Origin: Luteimonas fraxinea
GTDB lineage: Bacteria; Pseudomonadota; Gammaproteobacteria; Xanthomonadales; Xanthomonadaceae
Assembly (NCBI RefSeq): GCF_021233355.1
Contig: NZ_CP089507.1
Location: 2,605,001 to 2,669,000, forward strand
Direction of reading: 5' to 3'
Length of the DNA: 64,000 bases
The position numbers were made by a program, and so were the translations under genes. Of this stretch, positions 8,728-17,771 are shown in pieces (position 1 is the first letter of the stretch; each line of letters begins with the position of its first letter). The notes under the pieces were generated by a model. That model had not been told where the DNA came from and ran no database searches. It saw nothing but the letters and a program-made list of their open reading frames with translations.

Positions 8728-9633
8728 TCAGTCGATCGAGATGTCCGCCAGCTTCTGCAGCGCTTCGGCATACCGGGCGCGGGTGCGCTCGATGACCTCG
8801 GCGGGCAGCTTGGGGCCGGGGGCGGTCTTGTCCCAGTCGGTGGTTTCCAGATAGTCGCGGACGATCTGCTTGTCATAGCTCGGCGGGCTGGTGCCCACTT
8901 CGTACGCATCGGCCGGCCAGTAGCGCGAGGAATCCGGGGTCAGCACTTCGTCCATGACGTAGAGACGGCCGTCGGCATCGGTGCCGAATTCGAACTTGGT
9001 GTCGGCCAGGATGATGCCGCGCTCGGCGGCATACGCGGCGGCGAACGTGTACAGCCGCAGCGTGGCCTCGCGCACCTGCTCGGCGAGATCGGCGCCAATG
9101 ATGCGGACCATCGTGTCGAAATCGATGTTCTCGTCGTGGTCGCCGACGGCGGCCTTGGTCGACGGGGTGAAGATCGGCTGGGGCAGACGTTCGGCCTGGC
9201 GCAGGCCGTCGGGCAGGGCGATGCCGCTGACGCGACCGGTGCGCTGGTAATCCTTCCAGCCGCTGCCGATCAGATAGCCGCGCGCTATCGCTTCGACCGG
9301 CACCGGCTTGAGCTTCTTCGTCACCACCGCGCGCTTGGCATACAGCGCCGGGTCGACGCCTGCGGGCAACACGCTGGCGACATCGATCCCGGTCAGGTGA
9401 TTGGGCATCAGCGCCGCGGTCTGTTCGAACCAGAAATTGCTGATCTGGCAGAGCATCTCGCCCTTGCCCGGAATCGGATCGGGCAGCACCACATCGAACG
9501 CGCTCAGGCGATCGGTCGCAACGATCAGCAGACACTCGTCGCCGAGGTCGAACACGTCGCGGACCTTGCCGCGGTGACGCAGGTGGAGGCCGGGGAGGTT
9601 CGCTTCGAGAAGAGTCGTCGACACGGTTGACAT
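8728..9633 (-). CDS. purC: Phosphoribosylaminoimidazole-succinocarboxamide synthase (SAICAR synthetase)
   Basis: A 301-residue enzyme that joins CAIR and aspartate using ATP in purine biosynthesis. The signature [15 protein letters not shown] lies at the N-terminus, followed by [17 protein letters not shown] and [20 protein letters not shown]. The C-terminal LADTKFEFG and [13 protein letters not shown] blocks are complete. The length matches the longer (yeast-like) PurC form common in xanthomonads. Single gene. Confidence 0.97.
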   Translation of the reverse strand: MSTVSTTLLEANLPGLHLRHRGKVRDVFDLGDECLLIVATDRLSAFDVVLPDPIPGKGEMLCQISNFWFEQTAALMPNHLTGIDVASVLPAGVDPALYAKRAVVTKKLKPVPVEAIARGYLIGSGWKDYQRTGRVSGIALPDGLRQAERLPQPIFTPSTKAAVGDHDENIDFDTMVRIIGADLAEQVREATLRLYTFAAAYAAERGIILADTKFEFGTDADGRLYVMDEVLTPDSSRYWPADAYEVGTSPPSYDKQIVRDYLETTDWDKTAPGPKLPAEVIERTRARYAEALQKLADISID

Positions 9634-9722
9634 TTCCGGGTGGATCGCGAGCGGCCGGCAAGTGTAGTGCGAACCGCAGCGCGTTGCAGTGAGTCGCGAC
9701 CACCGGCATCACGGCGGCCGGC

Positions 9723-9728
9723 TACACT
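9723..9728 (+). promoter_or_regulatory. -10-like hexamer of a possible leaderless promoter
   Basis: TACACT is followed by exactly 7 nt and then the ATG at 9736. No ribosome-binding site lies between them, which suggests the transcript starts at the initiation codon. Confidence 0.45.
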
Positions 9729-9735
9729 GTCGACC

Positions 9736-10077
9736 ATGCAACGCTGGTACGGAAAATTGCTGGGCTTCATCGCCGGATGGCTGCTGCTGCGCCACCCGGC
9801 CGGCGGCGTGATCGGCGCGATCATCGGCCACGCCTTCGATGCCGGCTGGCTCGCGCCGCGGCGTTACAAAGACCACAAGGTGTTCGGTCTGGGGCCGGAG
9901 GCGACACGCGAAGAGATCGACCAGGCCTATCGCAAGCTGATCTCGCAATATCACCCCGACCGCGTCGCCGGGGCCGCGCCTGAACTGCGCGCCCAGGCCG
10001 AGGCCCGCGCCGCAGAACTCAATGCCGCCTACGACCGCTTGCGTCGGGGCCGCGACGGCCGCAAAACCCGCCGCTGA
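9736..10077 (+). CDS. Membrane-associated DnaJ-domain protein
   Basis: A 113-residue protein with a glycine-rich hydrophobic N-terminus (about residues 8-40, GFIAGWLLLRHPAGGVIGAI) and a short C-terminal J domain. His73-Pro74-Asp75 forms the HPD motif needed to stimulate DnaK ATPase. The order resembles DjlA without its middle TerB-like region. It probably recruits DnaK to the inner membrane. No Shine-Dalgarno precedes the ATG. Confidence 0.85.
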   Translation: MQRWYGKLLGFIAGWLLLRHPAGGVIGAIIGHAFDAGWLAPRRYKDHKVFGLGPEATREEIDQAYRKLISQYHPDRVAGAAPELRAQAEARAAELNAAYDRLRRGRDGRKTRR

Positions 10078-10102
10078 CGCGTCGCGCATATCGCGCGACC
10101 GT

Positions 10103-10293
10103 AGGATGGGTAGAGCGCAGCGAAACCCATCATTGCCATCCCGCCGCCCGCGACAGCAGTTCGCGGAACAACGCTGTGCGTAGCGGATGGAAGTTCGGGC
10201 GCACGGCCAAGGGCGCTGTCTACCGCTTCGATTCGCACGCGAACTGCTTAGCGCGTAAAAGCGAGGGGTTTCGCTGCGCTCTACCCATCCCAC
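10103..10293. repeat. 191-bp element bounded by near-perfect 28-bp inverted repeats
   Basis: The left arm (10103-10130) contains GATGGGTAGAGCGCAGCGAA. The right arm (10266-10293) is its reverse complement with about one mismatch in 28. Between them are 135 bp without a credible ORF. The layout fits a small non-autonomous mobile or dispersed repeat; no direct target duplication could be confirmed by eye. Confidence 0.6.
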
Positions 10294-10300
10294 GAACGCA

Positions 10301-10327
10301 AAAAAGAAGCCGGCTTGCGCCGGCTTC
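10301..10327 (-). terminator. Rho-independent terminator of the outer-membrane protein gene
   Basis: The stem GAAGCCGG (10306-10313) pairs with CCGGCTTC (10320-10327) around a 6-nt loop. On the minus strand it is followed by a run of six T residues, and it lies 31 bp after the stop at 10358. Confidence 0.85.
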
Positions 10328-10357
10328 CTGGTGTCGCAATCAATCAGGCGCGATGGA

Positions 10358-11203
10358 TCAGAAGCGCCAGTTGACCGTGGCGCGCGCGGCGCCGTAGTCG
10401 AAGTCCTTGTCGCTGCGACGCATATCGGTGCCGGCGCGGTTGACGATCAGGAAGGGGTTGGTCGCAGGCGCGGTGCCCGGACCCGTGCGCACGCGCTGGT
10501 CGTCGGCTTCCAGGCTCGTGAACAGGTATTCCAGACCGACCGAGACGTTCTCGCCCAGCTTGCGCTCGTAACCCACGCCGGCCTGCCAGCCGAAGCCGGA
10601 GGTGTCGCCGTTGGTGGTGAACGAGTTGGCGGCGTTGCTGGTGGTGAACTCGTTGTCGATCTTGGCGTGCGCCATACCACCGGTCAGGTAGATCAGGTTC
10701 GCCGAGTCGGCGCCGAAGGCGTAACCCGAACGCAGACGCAGGGCGGCAACGCGATCGACCTTGCGGAACATCGTGTAATAGGCCGGCGTGGTGCTGAACG
10801 AGCTCACGGCATCACGGACGTCATTCGCGCCGTATTCGCCGACGACACCGAAGACCCAGCTGCCCATCTGCCAGTCGTAACCACCGCGCACGCCGTAATC
10901 GGCGCCGCCACGGTTCTTGGTGCAGCCTGCGGCCGGGGTCGCGCCCTGGGCAGCGCCATTGCACGAGCCGGGCGAGAACGCGTCGGCGCCGGCGGCGGTG
11001 CGGACGGTGTCGCCGTAGACGCGGTCGAGGTTGGTGTCGAAGACGAAGCGGTCGTCGCTGTTGTCTTCGGGGCTGTCCACGACGCCGCCGTACAGACCGA
11101 CGTAGCCGCCGGTCCAGGTGTCGTCGGTGGACTGGGCAAATGCGGCGCCGGTGCTGGCGGCGAGCAGCGCGATGCTGGCGGATGCGGCGTGGATCATTTT
11201 CAT
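10358..11203 (-). CDS. Outer-membrane beta-barrel protein (OmpA/Opa-like porin fold)
   Basis: A 281-residue precursor. The signal peptide MKMIHAASASIALLAASTGA is followed by a likely cut after AFA. Alternating hydrophobic strands are typical (YVGLYGGVVD, YGVRGGYDWQMG, FGWQAGVGYERKLG, VSVGLEYLF). It ends in NWRF, an aromatic C-terminus typical of BAM substrates. One extracellular loop carries two cysteines (about residues 79 and 91) that could form a disulphide. The start at 11203 has GGAGAG upstream; the longer frame to 11323 would bury the signal peptide. Function unknown beyond the envelope. Confidence 0.87.
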   Translation of the reverse strand: MKMIHAASASIALLAASTGAAFAQSTDDTWTGGYVGLYGGVVDSPEDNSDDRFVFDTNLDRVYGDTVRTAAGADAFSPGSCNGAAQGATPAAGCTKNRGGADYGVRGGYDWQMGSWVFGVVGEYGANDVRDAVSSFSTTPAYYTMFRKVDRVAALRLRSGYAFGADSANLIYLTGGMAHAKIDNEFTTSNAANSFTTNGDTSGFGWQAGVGYERKLGENVSVGLEYLFTSLEADDQRVRTGPGTAPATNPFLIVNRAGTDMRRSDKDFDYGAARATVNWRF

Positions 11204-11420
11204 GGGGTAGCTCTCCATTCTTGTTTTTGCCGGCCGAACTCTGTCGGCACGGTGCGGGGCACGGTCACCGGGGGAAGTGGCCGCGCGAGAGTGATACGCA
11301 AGTGGGCGTGAATCGGGATGCATGCACGCACCGGAAAAGTGAATGAATGCGGCGCTTCAATTCAGGCGGGTGCATGCGCAGGCAGTGCGCTTCAGCAGAT
11401 CAACGGGGGCGCCGCCGCTT

Positions 11421-11426
11421 AGAATG
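11421..11426 (+). promoter_or_regulatory. Candidate -10 element of rpe-rraA
   Basis: TAGAAT lies 50 bp before rpe. No clear -35 match is found at 16-18 bp, so this is a partial promoter call. Confidence 0.35.
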
Positions 11427-11476
11427 TCGCGCTGCGGCCGTCAGGCCGCGCCCCACTTCACGACCTGGAATCGCAT

Positions 11477-12160
11477 ATGCAGCCCGCCGTCATCGCGCCC
11501 TCGATCCTGTCCGCGAATTTCGCCCGCCTCGGCGAGGAGGTCGACAACGTGCTCGCCGCCGGCACGGACTGGGTGCACTTCGACGTGATGGACAACCACT
11601 ACGTGCCGAACCTGACGATCGGTCCGATGATCTGCGAGGCGCTGCGCAAGCACGGCGTGACCGCGCCGATCGACGTGCATTTGATGGTCGAGCCGGTGGA
11701 TCGCATCGTCCCTGACTTCGCCAAGGCCGGCGCGTCGCTGATCAGCTTCCATCCCGAAGCCAGCCGCCACGTGCACCGCACGATCCAGCTGATCAAGGCC
11801 GAAGGCTGCCAGGCGGGCCTCGTACTCAATCCGGCGACGCCGATCGAAGTGCTGGACTACGTGCTCGAGGATCTCGACATGGTGCTGCTGATGTCGGTCA
11901 ATCCCGGCTTCGGCGGCCAGGCCTTCATCCCGTCGACGCTCGACAAGCTGCGCCAGGTGCGCGCGCGTATCGACGCGCTCGGCAAGCCGATCCGGCTCGA
12001 GATCGATGGCGGTGTGAAGCCCGACAACATCGGCGAGATTGCCGCGGCGGGCGCCGACACCTTCGTTGCCGGCTCGGCGATCTTCGGCAAGCCGGACTAC
12101 CGCGCCGTGGTCGACGCGATGCGCGCCGAAATCGCCCGCGCGACTTCGCTGCGCGCGTGA
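11477..12160 (+). CDS. rpe: Ribulose-phosphate 3-epimerase
   Basis: A 227-residue TIM-barrel enzyme interconverting ribulose-5-phosphate and xylulose-5-phosphate. Metal/active-site residues are in the expected places: His34 and Asp36 (WVHFDVMDN), His68 (DVHLMVEP) and the Asp of [11 protein letters not shown] near residue 177. The phosphate-binding loop is [13 protein letters not shown]. It overlaps rraA, so the two are probably cotranslated. Confidence 0.97.
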   Translation: MQPAVIAPSILSANFARLGEEVDNVLAAGTDWVHFDVMDNHYVPNLTIGPMICEALRKHGVTAPIDVHLMVEPVDRIVPDFAKAGASLISFHPEASRHVHRTIQLIKAEGCQAGLVLNPATPIEVLDYVLEDLDMVLLMSVNPGFGGQAFIPSTLDKLRQVRARIDALGKPIRLEIDGGVKPDNIGEIAAAGADTFVAGSAIFGKPDYRAVVDAMRAEIARATSLRA

Positions 12161-12642
12161 GCGCGAACGTCGTCACCTGCGATCTGTGCGACGCGCATCC
12201 GGATGCGGTGCGCGTGCTCGATCTGCCGCTGCGCGATTTCGGCGGACGGATTGCCTTCTCCGGCATCGTCAGCACCGTGCTCGCACTGGAGGACAACTCG
12301 CGCGTGCGTGAAGCGGTGGCGGAAGCCGGCGTGGGCCGTGTGCTGGTGATCGACGGCGGCGGTTCGACACGCCGTTCGATGCTCGGCGACCTGCTGGCCG
12401 AACAGGCAGTCGCCAACGGCTGGGCAGGCGTGGTGGTGCATGGCGTCATCCGCGACAGCCTCGCGATCGGCCAGCTCGATCTCGGCGTCAAGGCGCTGGG
12501 CACGGTGCCGTTGAAGACCGACAAGCGCGGGCAGGGCGTGCGCGACGTGCCGGTGTCCTTCGGCGGCGTGACGATCCGGCCCGGCGACTGGCTGGCCGCC
12601 GATGCGGATGGCGTGCTGGTGGCGGATCGACCGCTGGTCTGA
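12157..12642 (+). CDS. rraA: RraA family regulator of ribonuclease E activity
   Basis: A 161-residue protein matching RraA, a trimeric inhibitor of RNase E; some homologues are 4-hydroxy-4-methyl-2-oxoglutarate aldolases. Family signatures are [33 protein letters not shown] and [14 protein letters not shown]. It starts at a GTG that overlaps the rpe stop by 4 bp (GTGA). The E. coli context (after menA) is different; linkage to rpe here is local. Confidence 0.93.
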   Translation: MSANVVTCDLCDAHPDAVRVLDLPLRDFGGRIAFSGIVSTVLALEDNSRVREAVAEAGVGRVLVIDGGGSTRRSMLGDLLAEQAVANGWAGVVVHGVIRDSLAIGQLDLGVKALGTVPLKTDKRGQGVRDVPVSFGGVTIRPGDWLAADADGVLVADRPLV

Positions 12643-12703
12643 GCGCTGCGCATTCGCGCGTTGTTCGCATTCCGAGGAATTGCCGGCCTGCTGCCCTCAC
12701 CTC

Positions 12704-12780
12704 ACCGTCCGCGCTGCGGACGGTTCCCCCTCTCCCGCACACGCGGGAGAGGGGCCTCGGCGTCTTCCGCTGCGCGGAAG
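12704..12780. repeat. Three consecutive hairpins (REP-like intergenic repeat)
   Basis: In the 308-bp gap between rraA and yegS three perfect stems follow each other. They are ACCGTCCGC/GCGGACGGT at 12704-12724, CCCCTCTCCCGC/GCGGGAGAGGGG at 12727-12754, and CTTCCGC/GCGGAAG at 12764-12780. No T-run follows, so they do not look like a standard terminator. The rest of the gap holds nothing recognisable. Confidence 0.6.
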
Positions 12781-12950
12781 TGCGTTTTCGCTGGAGGCTG
12801 ATCCTGCCTCCGCCAGTCGTCCCTGCTATGGCCTTCCATGCTCCGGGCGTTCGATGACGTGCCGATGACACGCGTGAGGGCCGGTTAACAGCGGCGCGTG
12901 AGGCATCCGCTACGCTCCGCGCCACCTCCACCACCCGCACGACCACCCGC

Positions 12951-13898
12951 ATGCCTGCACCGCTTTGGCGCCTGATCCTCAATGGCAAATCCGCGGGTGA
13001 CGAGGCCGTGCGCACGGCAGTCGCCGCCGTCCGCGCGCGCGGCGTCCATGTCGACGTCCGGGTGACCTGGGAGGCCGGCGATGCCGAGCGCTACGCCGCC
13101 GAGGCGCTGGCCGAACCGGTCGACACGATTGTCGCCGCCGGTGGCGACGGCACTCTCAACGCTGTGGTCTCGGTGCTGGCCGCGCAGTCCGCTGATGCAG
13201 ATGCGCTGCCGTCGCTGGCATTGCTGCCACTCGGCACCGCCAACGATTTCGCGACGGCCGCCGAAGTGCCCGTGCTGCCGGAAGACGCACTGGCCCTGGC
13301 GCTCGACCGGCCGGCCGTGCCGATCGACGTGCTGCGCATCGAGACCGATGACGGCGTGCATTGGTGCGCTAATCTCGGGTCCGGCGGCTTCGGCACGCAG
13401 GTGACCGTGGAAACACATGCCGGCCTGAAGAAGGTGCTCGGCGGCCTGGCGTATTTCATCACCGGACTGTCGCGCATCGGCCGCATCGAACCGCTGGAAG
13501 CGCGCATCACCGGTCCGGATTTCGCCTGGGCGGGCGGCTTCATCGCGCTGGGCATCGGCAACGGTCGCCAGGCCGGTGGCGGGCAGGCGCTCTGCCCGGA
13601 TGCCTGCATCGACGACGGCCTGATCGACGTCACCATCGTCCCGGAGCTCGAAGGCGAACTCGTCAACACGCTGCGCACCGCGCTGACCGAGGGCAAGGTC
13701 GCCGCGCTCGACCAGGTGGCCGTGCGCACGCAGCTGACCGAGCTGGTCGTCGAGTCCGACACACCCCTGGTGCTGAACCTCGACGGCGAGCCCGCGCGCG
13801 CGCGGCGCTTCGCGATCACCTGCCAGCCGGGACGCCTGCGGCTGCACCTGCCGAAGGACTGTCCGCTGCTCGTCGCGTCGCCGCACCCGACCGTCTGA
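12951..13898 (+). CDS. yegS: YegS-like lipid (diacylglycerol-type) kinase
   Basis: A 315-residue member of the diacylglycerol/lipid kinase catalytic family. The nucleotide-binding motif [15 protein letters not shown] is at about 62-76, then [12 protein letters not shown]. The C-terminal half contains [20 protein letters not shown], the YegS/DgkB-type segment. The exact lipid substrate (phosphatidylglycerol in E. coli YegS) is inferred. Single gene. Confidence 0.9.
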   Translation: MPAPLWRLILNGKSAGDEAVRTAVAAVRARGVHVDVRVTWEAGDAERYAAEALAEPVDTIVAAGGDGTLNAVVSVLAAQSADADALPSLALLPLGTANDFATAAEVPVLPEDALALALDRPAVPIDVLRIETDDGVHWCANLGSGGFGTQVTVETHAGLKKVLGGLAYFITGLSRIGRIEPLEARITGPDFAWAGGFIALGIGNGRQAGGGQALCPDACIDDGLIDVTIVPELEGELVNTLRTALTEGKVAALDQVAVRTQLTELVVESDTPLVLNLDGEPARARRFAITCQPGRLRLHLPKDCPLLVASPHPTV

Positions 13899-13926
13899 GG
13901 CTGTCGCGCGTTCGCGGCCGAGCCGC

Positions 13927-13932
13927 TACAGT
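13927..13932 (+). promoter_or_regulatory. -10-like hexamer upstream of trp leader ORF and trpE
   Basis: TACAGT is followed by 7 nt and the ATG at 13940. If used, the mRNA would start at the first codon of the Trp-rich small ORF. No good -35 hexamer is visible. Confidence 0.4.
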
Positions 13933-13939
13933 AGCCGCC

Positions 13940-14083
13940 ATGCACGCGTCTGCCCTCCCGCATTTCCGTTTGCTCGACGCCGGCTGGCGATGGTGGCGTA
14001 CTGCCTCCGTTGCCCCCGTTCGTCCGACTGTCCAGGAAATGCCGCGTGATCACGCACACCGAGTTCCAGCACTACGCCGCTGA
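13940..14083 (+). CDS. Putative tryptophan-rich leader ORF overlapping trpE
   Basis: A 47-codon ORF beginning MHASALPHFRLLDAGWRWWR. Three of residues 16-19 are tryptophan (TGG codons at 13985, 13991 and 13994). It starts 7 nt after a -10-like hexamer, runs through the trpE ribosome-binding site and ends 38 nt inside trpE in another frame. A Trp-codon cluster directly before trpE is what a Trp-sensing leader would show. However, no terminator/antiterminator pair with a U-run is visible, so any control would be translational. Chance occurrence in GC-rich DNA is possible. Confidence 0.33.
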   Translation: MHASALPHFRLLDAGWRWWRTASVAPVRPTVQEMPRDHAHRVPALRR

Positions 14084-15530
14084 AGGCCACACCCACGTAC
14101 CGGTGGTCCGCGAGGTCCTGAGCGATCTCGATACGCCGCTCTCGGTCTACCTCAAACTCGCCGACGGCCCGCACACCTATCTGTTCGAATCGGTGGAAGG
14201 CGGCGAACGCTTCGGCCGCTATTCGATCATCGGTCTGCCTGCCGAACGCGTGTACGCATTCCATGGCCACACGCTGACGGTGCGCGAGCACGGCGAGGTC
14301 ATCGAGACGCGCGAGGTCGAAGATCCGTTCGCCGAAGTCGAGCGTCTGCGCACCGCGCATTCGGTGCCGCAGATCGAAGGACTGCCGGGTTTCACCGGCG
14401 GTCTGGTCGGCTGGTTCGGCTTCGAATGCATCGAGTACATCGAACCGCGTCTGCGCAACGGTCAGCGCGCCGACGTGCGCGACGAGCTCGGTACGCCCGA
14501 CATCCTGCTGATGCTGAGCACCGAGGTCGCGGTGTTCGACAATCTCAAGGGCCGCCTGTATCTCGTGGTCCACGCCGACACGCGTGAACCGCAGGCCTGG
14601 CTGCGCGCGAACCGCCGTCTCGATGCGCTGACGCATCGCCTGCGTCAGGGCGGCGCCGGGTATCCGGAAACGCTGCAGCCGGCCGCGCTCGACGAATCCG
14701 ATTTCGTGTCCGGCTTCACCCGCGAGGGCTTCATCGAGGCCGTCGCGAAGACCAAGGAATTCATCGCCGCTGGCGACGCCTTTCAGGTCGTGCTGTCGCA
14801 GCGCATGTCGGTGCCGTTCCAGGCGCGACCGGTCGACGTCTATCGCGCGCTGCGCGCGTTGAATCCGTCGCCCTACATGTATTTCCTCGATGTCGGCGGC
14901 ACCCAGGTTGTCGGTTCGTCGCCGGAAATCCTTGTGCGATTGAAGGACGGCGAAGTCACCGTGCGCCCGATCGCCGGCACGCGTCCGCGCGGCGAGACGC
15001 CCGCGCAGGACCAGGCGCTTGAAGCCGAGCTGCTGGCCGATCCCAAGGAGCGCGCCGAACATCTGATGCTGATCGACCTGGGCCGCAACGATGTCGGCCA
15101 TGTGTCGAGCGCGGGCACGGTCGAGGTCGGCGAGCGCTTCGTCATCGAACGCTACAGCCACGTCATGCACATCGTCAGCGAAGTCACCGGCCGCCTGAAG
15201 GACGGGTTGAGCTATGCCGACGTGCTGCGCGCGACGTTCCCGGCCGGCACCGTCAGCGGCGCGCCGAAAGTACGCGCGCTGGAGATCATCCGCAGCCTCG
15301 AACCGGTCAAGCGCAACGTCTATTCGGGCGCGGTCGGCTACATCGGCTGGCACGGCGACGCCGACACCGCGATCGCGATCCGCACCGCAGTGATCCAGGA
15401 CGGCCGCCTCTACGTGCAGGCCGGCGCCGGCATCGTCTACGACTCGGATCCCGAAATGGAATGGGCCGAAACCATGAACAAGGGCCGCGCATTGTTTCGC
15501 GCGGTCGCGCAGGCGGCGAAGGGGCTGTGA
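14046..15530 (+). CDS. trpE: Anthranilate synthase component I
   Basis: A 494-residue chorismate-using subunit that makes anthranilate with TrpG. The GTG start at 14046 ([14 protein letters not shown]) has an AGGAAA sequence about 8 nt upstream and gives the usual xanthomonad N-terminus. LFES (residues 46-49) corresponds to the LLES tryptophan feedback site. Catalytic blocks include [12 protein letters not shown] (from about residue 310) and [19 protein letters not shown]. TrpG follows after 49 bp. Feedback by Trp is expected from the family; see the leader ORF for possible expression control. Confidence 0.96.
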   Translation: MITHTEFQHYAAEGHTHVPVVREVLSDLDTPLSVYLKLADGPHTYLFESVEGGERFGRYSIIGLPAERVYAFHGHTLTVREHGEVIETREVEDPFAEVERLRTAHSVPQIEGLPGFTGGLVGWFGFECIEYIEPRLRNGQRADVRDELGTPDILLMLSTEVAVFDNLKGRLYLVVHADTREPQAWLRANRRLDALTHRLRQGGAGYPETLQPAALDESDFVSGFTREGFIEAVAKTKEFIAAGDAFQVVLSQRMSVPFQARPVDVYRALRALNPSPYMYFLDVGGTQVVGSSPEILVRLKDGEVTVRPIAGTRPRGETPAQDQALEAELLADPKERAEHLMLIDLGRNDVGHVSSAGTVEVGERFVIERYSHVMHIVSEVTGRLKDGLSYADVLRATFPAGTVSGAPKVRALEIIRSLEPVKRNVYSGAVGYIGWHGDADTAIAIRTAVIQDGRLYVQAGAGIVYDSDPEMEWAETMNKGRALFRAVAQAAKGL

Positions 15531-15579
15531 TGCAGCGCGCCGATTCTTCTTTCAACACCCGATCCGCCGGAACCGCACG

Positions 15580-16158
15580 ATGCTGTTGATGATCGACAAC
15601 TACGACAGCTTCACCTGGAATCTCGTGCAGTACCTGCAGACGCTGGGCGCCGAGGTGCGGGTGGAGCGCAACGACGCCTTGACGGTCGATGCGATCGCGA
15701 AGCTCGCGCCCGAGCGCATCGTGATCTCGCCCGGCCCGTGTACGCCGAACGAGGCAGGCGTATCGCTGGAAATCATCGAGCGTCTTGGCGCGACGACGCC
15801 GATCCTCGGCGTGTGTCTCGGGCATCAGGGCATCGGCCAGGCCTATGGCGGCAAGGTGGTCCGCGCGCAGCGGATCATGCACGGCAAGACCTCGGCGATC
15901 CGCCACGAAGGCCTCGGCGTGTTCGCCGGTCTGCCGGACGGGTACGAGGCTACGCGCTACCACTCGCTGGTCGTCGAGCAATCGTCGCTGCCGGACTGTC
16001 TCGAAGTCACCGCGTGGACCGAAAACGCGGACGGCAGCGTCGAGGAGATCATGGGGCTGCGCCATCGCAGCCATCCCGTCGAAGGCGTGCAGTTCCATCC
16101 CGAGTCGATCCTGACCGAGCATGGGCATGCGTTGTTGAAGAATTTTCTGGAGCGCTGA
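15580..16158 (+). CDS. trpG: Anthranilate synthase component II (glutamine amidotransferase)
   Basis: A 192-residue class I glutamine amidotransferase supplying ammonia to TrpE. The catalytic triad is visible: Cys79 in [15 protein letters not shown], and His173 and Glu175 in [13 protein letters not shown]. The oxyanion region [11 protein letters not shown] is intact. It may also serve p-aminobenzoate synthase, as in other bacteria with a single TrpG/PabA-type subunit. Confidence 0.95.
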   Translation: MLLMIDNYDSFTWNLVQYLQTLGAEVRVERNDALTVDAIAKLAPERIVISPGPCTPNEAGVSLEIIERLGATTPILGVCLGHQGIGQAYGGKVVRAQRIMHGKTSAIRHEGLGVFAGLPDGYEATRYHSLVVEQSSLPDCLEVTAWTENADGSVEEIMGLRHRSHPVEGVQFHPESILTEHGHALLKNFLER

Positions 16159-16199
16159 CGCATCATCAAGATTCGCTGTTACGAACCATCGGTCTCCCC

Positions 16200-17237
16200 A
16201 TGCCCATCACCCCACACGAAGCCCTGCAACGCACCATCGAGCACCGCGAGATCTTCCGCGACGAGATGGTCGAACTGATGCGCCAGATCATGCGCGGGGA
16301 GGTGTCCCCGCTGATGACCGCGGCGATCTTGTCCGGTCTGCGGGTCAAGAAGGAGACCGTCGACGAGATCGCCGGTGCGGCGCAGGTGATGCGCGAGTTC
16401 GCGCTGCCGGTGCCGGTCGCCGATGCGGATCGCGCGCATCTGGTGGACATCGTCGGCACCGGTGGCGACGGCGCGCACACGTTCAACATTTCGACGGCGA
16501 GCATGTTCGTCGTCGCCGCGGCAGGCGCGAAGGTGGCCAAGCACGGCAACCGCAGCGTGTCGTCGAAATCCGGCAGCGCGGACGTGCTCGAAGCACTCGG
16601 CGCGCGCATCGATCTGCAGCCCGACGACGTCGCGCGCTGCATCGCGGCCACCGGCATCGGCTTCATGTTCGCGCCGGTGCATCACCCGGCGATGCAGGCG
16701 GTCGCGCCGGTGCGCCGCGAAATGGGCGTGCGCACGATCTTCAATATTCTCGGCCCGCTGACCAATCCGGCCGGTGCGCCGAACATCCTGATGGGCGTGT
16801 TCCACCCCGATCTCGTCGGCATCCAGGTGCGCGTACTGCGCGAACTCGGCGCGCAGCGCGCGCTGGTGGTCTGGGGGCGCGACGGCATGGACGAGATCTC
16901 GCTCGGCGCCGGCACGCTGGTCGGCGAACTGCGCGACGGCGAGGTGCGCGAGTACGAGATCCACCCCGAGGACTTCGGCATCGCCATGGCCGCCAGCCGT
17001 AACCTGCGTGTGGAGAACGCCGATGAGTCGAAGACACTGGTGCGCCAGGCGCTCGACGGCACCGTCGGGCTGGCCCAGGACATCGTCTGCCTCAATGCGG
17101 GCGCGGCGCTGTACGTGGCCGGCGTGTCGGACTCGATCGCCGATGGCGTTGTACTCGCGCGCACGACCGTCGCTTCGGGTGAAGCGCTGCGCCGCCTGGA
17201 CGCATTCGTCGCACAGACGCAGCACGCGCACAGCTGA
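16200..17237 (+). CDS. trpD: Anthranilate phosphoribosyltransferase
   Basis: A 345-residue enzyme that joins anthranilate and PRPP. The PRPP loop [17 protein letters not shown] and the segment [21 protein letters not shown] are complete, as is [17 protein letters not shown]. The ATG at 16200 begins the usual helix ([19 protein letters not shown]). The frame is open far upstream only as a shadow of trpG. It lies 41 bp after trpG in the same direction. Confidence 0.96.
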   Translation: MPITPHEALQRTIEHREIFRDEMVELMRQIMRGEVSPLMTAAILSGLRVKKETVDEIAGAAQVMREFALPVPVADADRAHLVDIVGTGGDGAHTFNISTASMFVVAAAGAKVAKHGNRSVSSKSGSADVLEALGARIDLQPDDVARCIAATGIGFMFAPVHHPAMQAVAPVRREMGVRTIFNILGPLTNPAGAPNILMGVFHPDLVGIQVRVLRELGAQRALVVWGRDGMDEISLGAGTLVGELRDGEVREYEIHPEDFGIAMAASRNLRVENADESKTLVRQALDGTVGLAQDIVCLNAGAALYVAGVSDSIADGVVLARTTVASGEALRRLDAFVAQTQHAHS

Positions 17238-17330
17238 ATCGGAAGATTCTGGTTCCCCGCGCCCCATCGGGCGCGTATGCTGAATACGTCGCATGGATGC
17301 TGCCCTTTCGGTTGAAGAAGCGATCCCTGC

Positions 17331-17705
17331 ATGCGTCATCCCGCATTACCCCGCCCCCCTTACCACGTCGCGATCCTCCGCTACCGCCGCAATGGCGAGG
17401 ACGCGGCCGGTTACGACGAAGCGCTGCGCGACATGGTGGAAATGGCGCAACTGCAGCCCGGCTTCCTCGGCATGGAGTCGGTAGACGGCGAGGGCGGTGA
17501 CGGCGTCACTTTGAGCTACTGGACCGACGAGGCCTCGATCCGCGCCTGGCGCGCGCAGGACGACCAGGGCGTGATTCGCGAAAAGGACCGGCGTGGCTGG
17601 TACGCGCATTACGCCCTGCAGATCGCGCGCGTCGAACGCGCCTACGAGTGGTCGCGCGACGAAGCCGACGATCCGGAAGCATCCGAGACCGCGTTGCCGG
17701 TCTGA
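17331..17705 (+). CDS. Antibiotic biosynthesis monooxygenase (ABM)-like small protein
   Basis: A 124-residue protein with the ABM ferredoxin-like fold pattern: VAILRYRRNGEDAAGYDEAL, then MVEMAQLQPGFLGMESV and a C-terminal tryptophan-rich strand/helix (WYAHYALQIARVERAYEW). Relatives are cofactor-free monooxygenases or heme-degrading-like proteins, often of unknown function. It sits inside the trp gene run between trpD and trpC, as in several xanthomonads, but a role in tryptophan synthesis is not implied. Confidence 0.8.
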   Translation: MRHPALPRPPYHVAILRYRRNGEDAAGYDEALRDMVEMAQLQPGFLGMESVDGEGGDGVTLSYWTDEASIRAWRAQDDQGVIREKDRRGWYAHYALQIARVERAYEWSRDEADDPEASETALPV

Positions 17706-17771
17706 CGGTCGGCGCACCGTCGCCTGCGTTATCGTGGGCGGCCCTTCCAGACCGGCGCGCCGCGCTGGCCA

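Noticed and set aside
13985..14050. Classical transcription attenuator in front of trpE
   Set aside because: No pair of alternative stems and no U-run could be found between the Trp codons and trpE, so only a translational mechanism is proposed.
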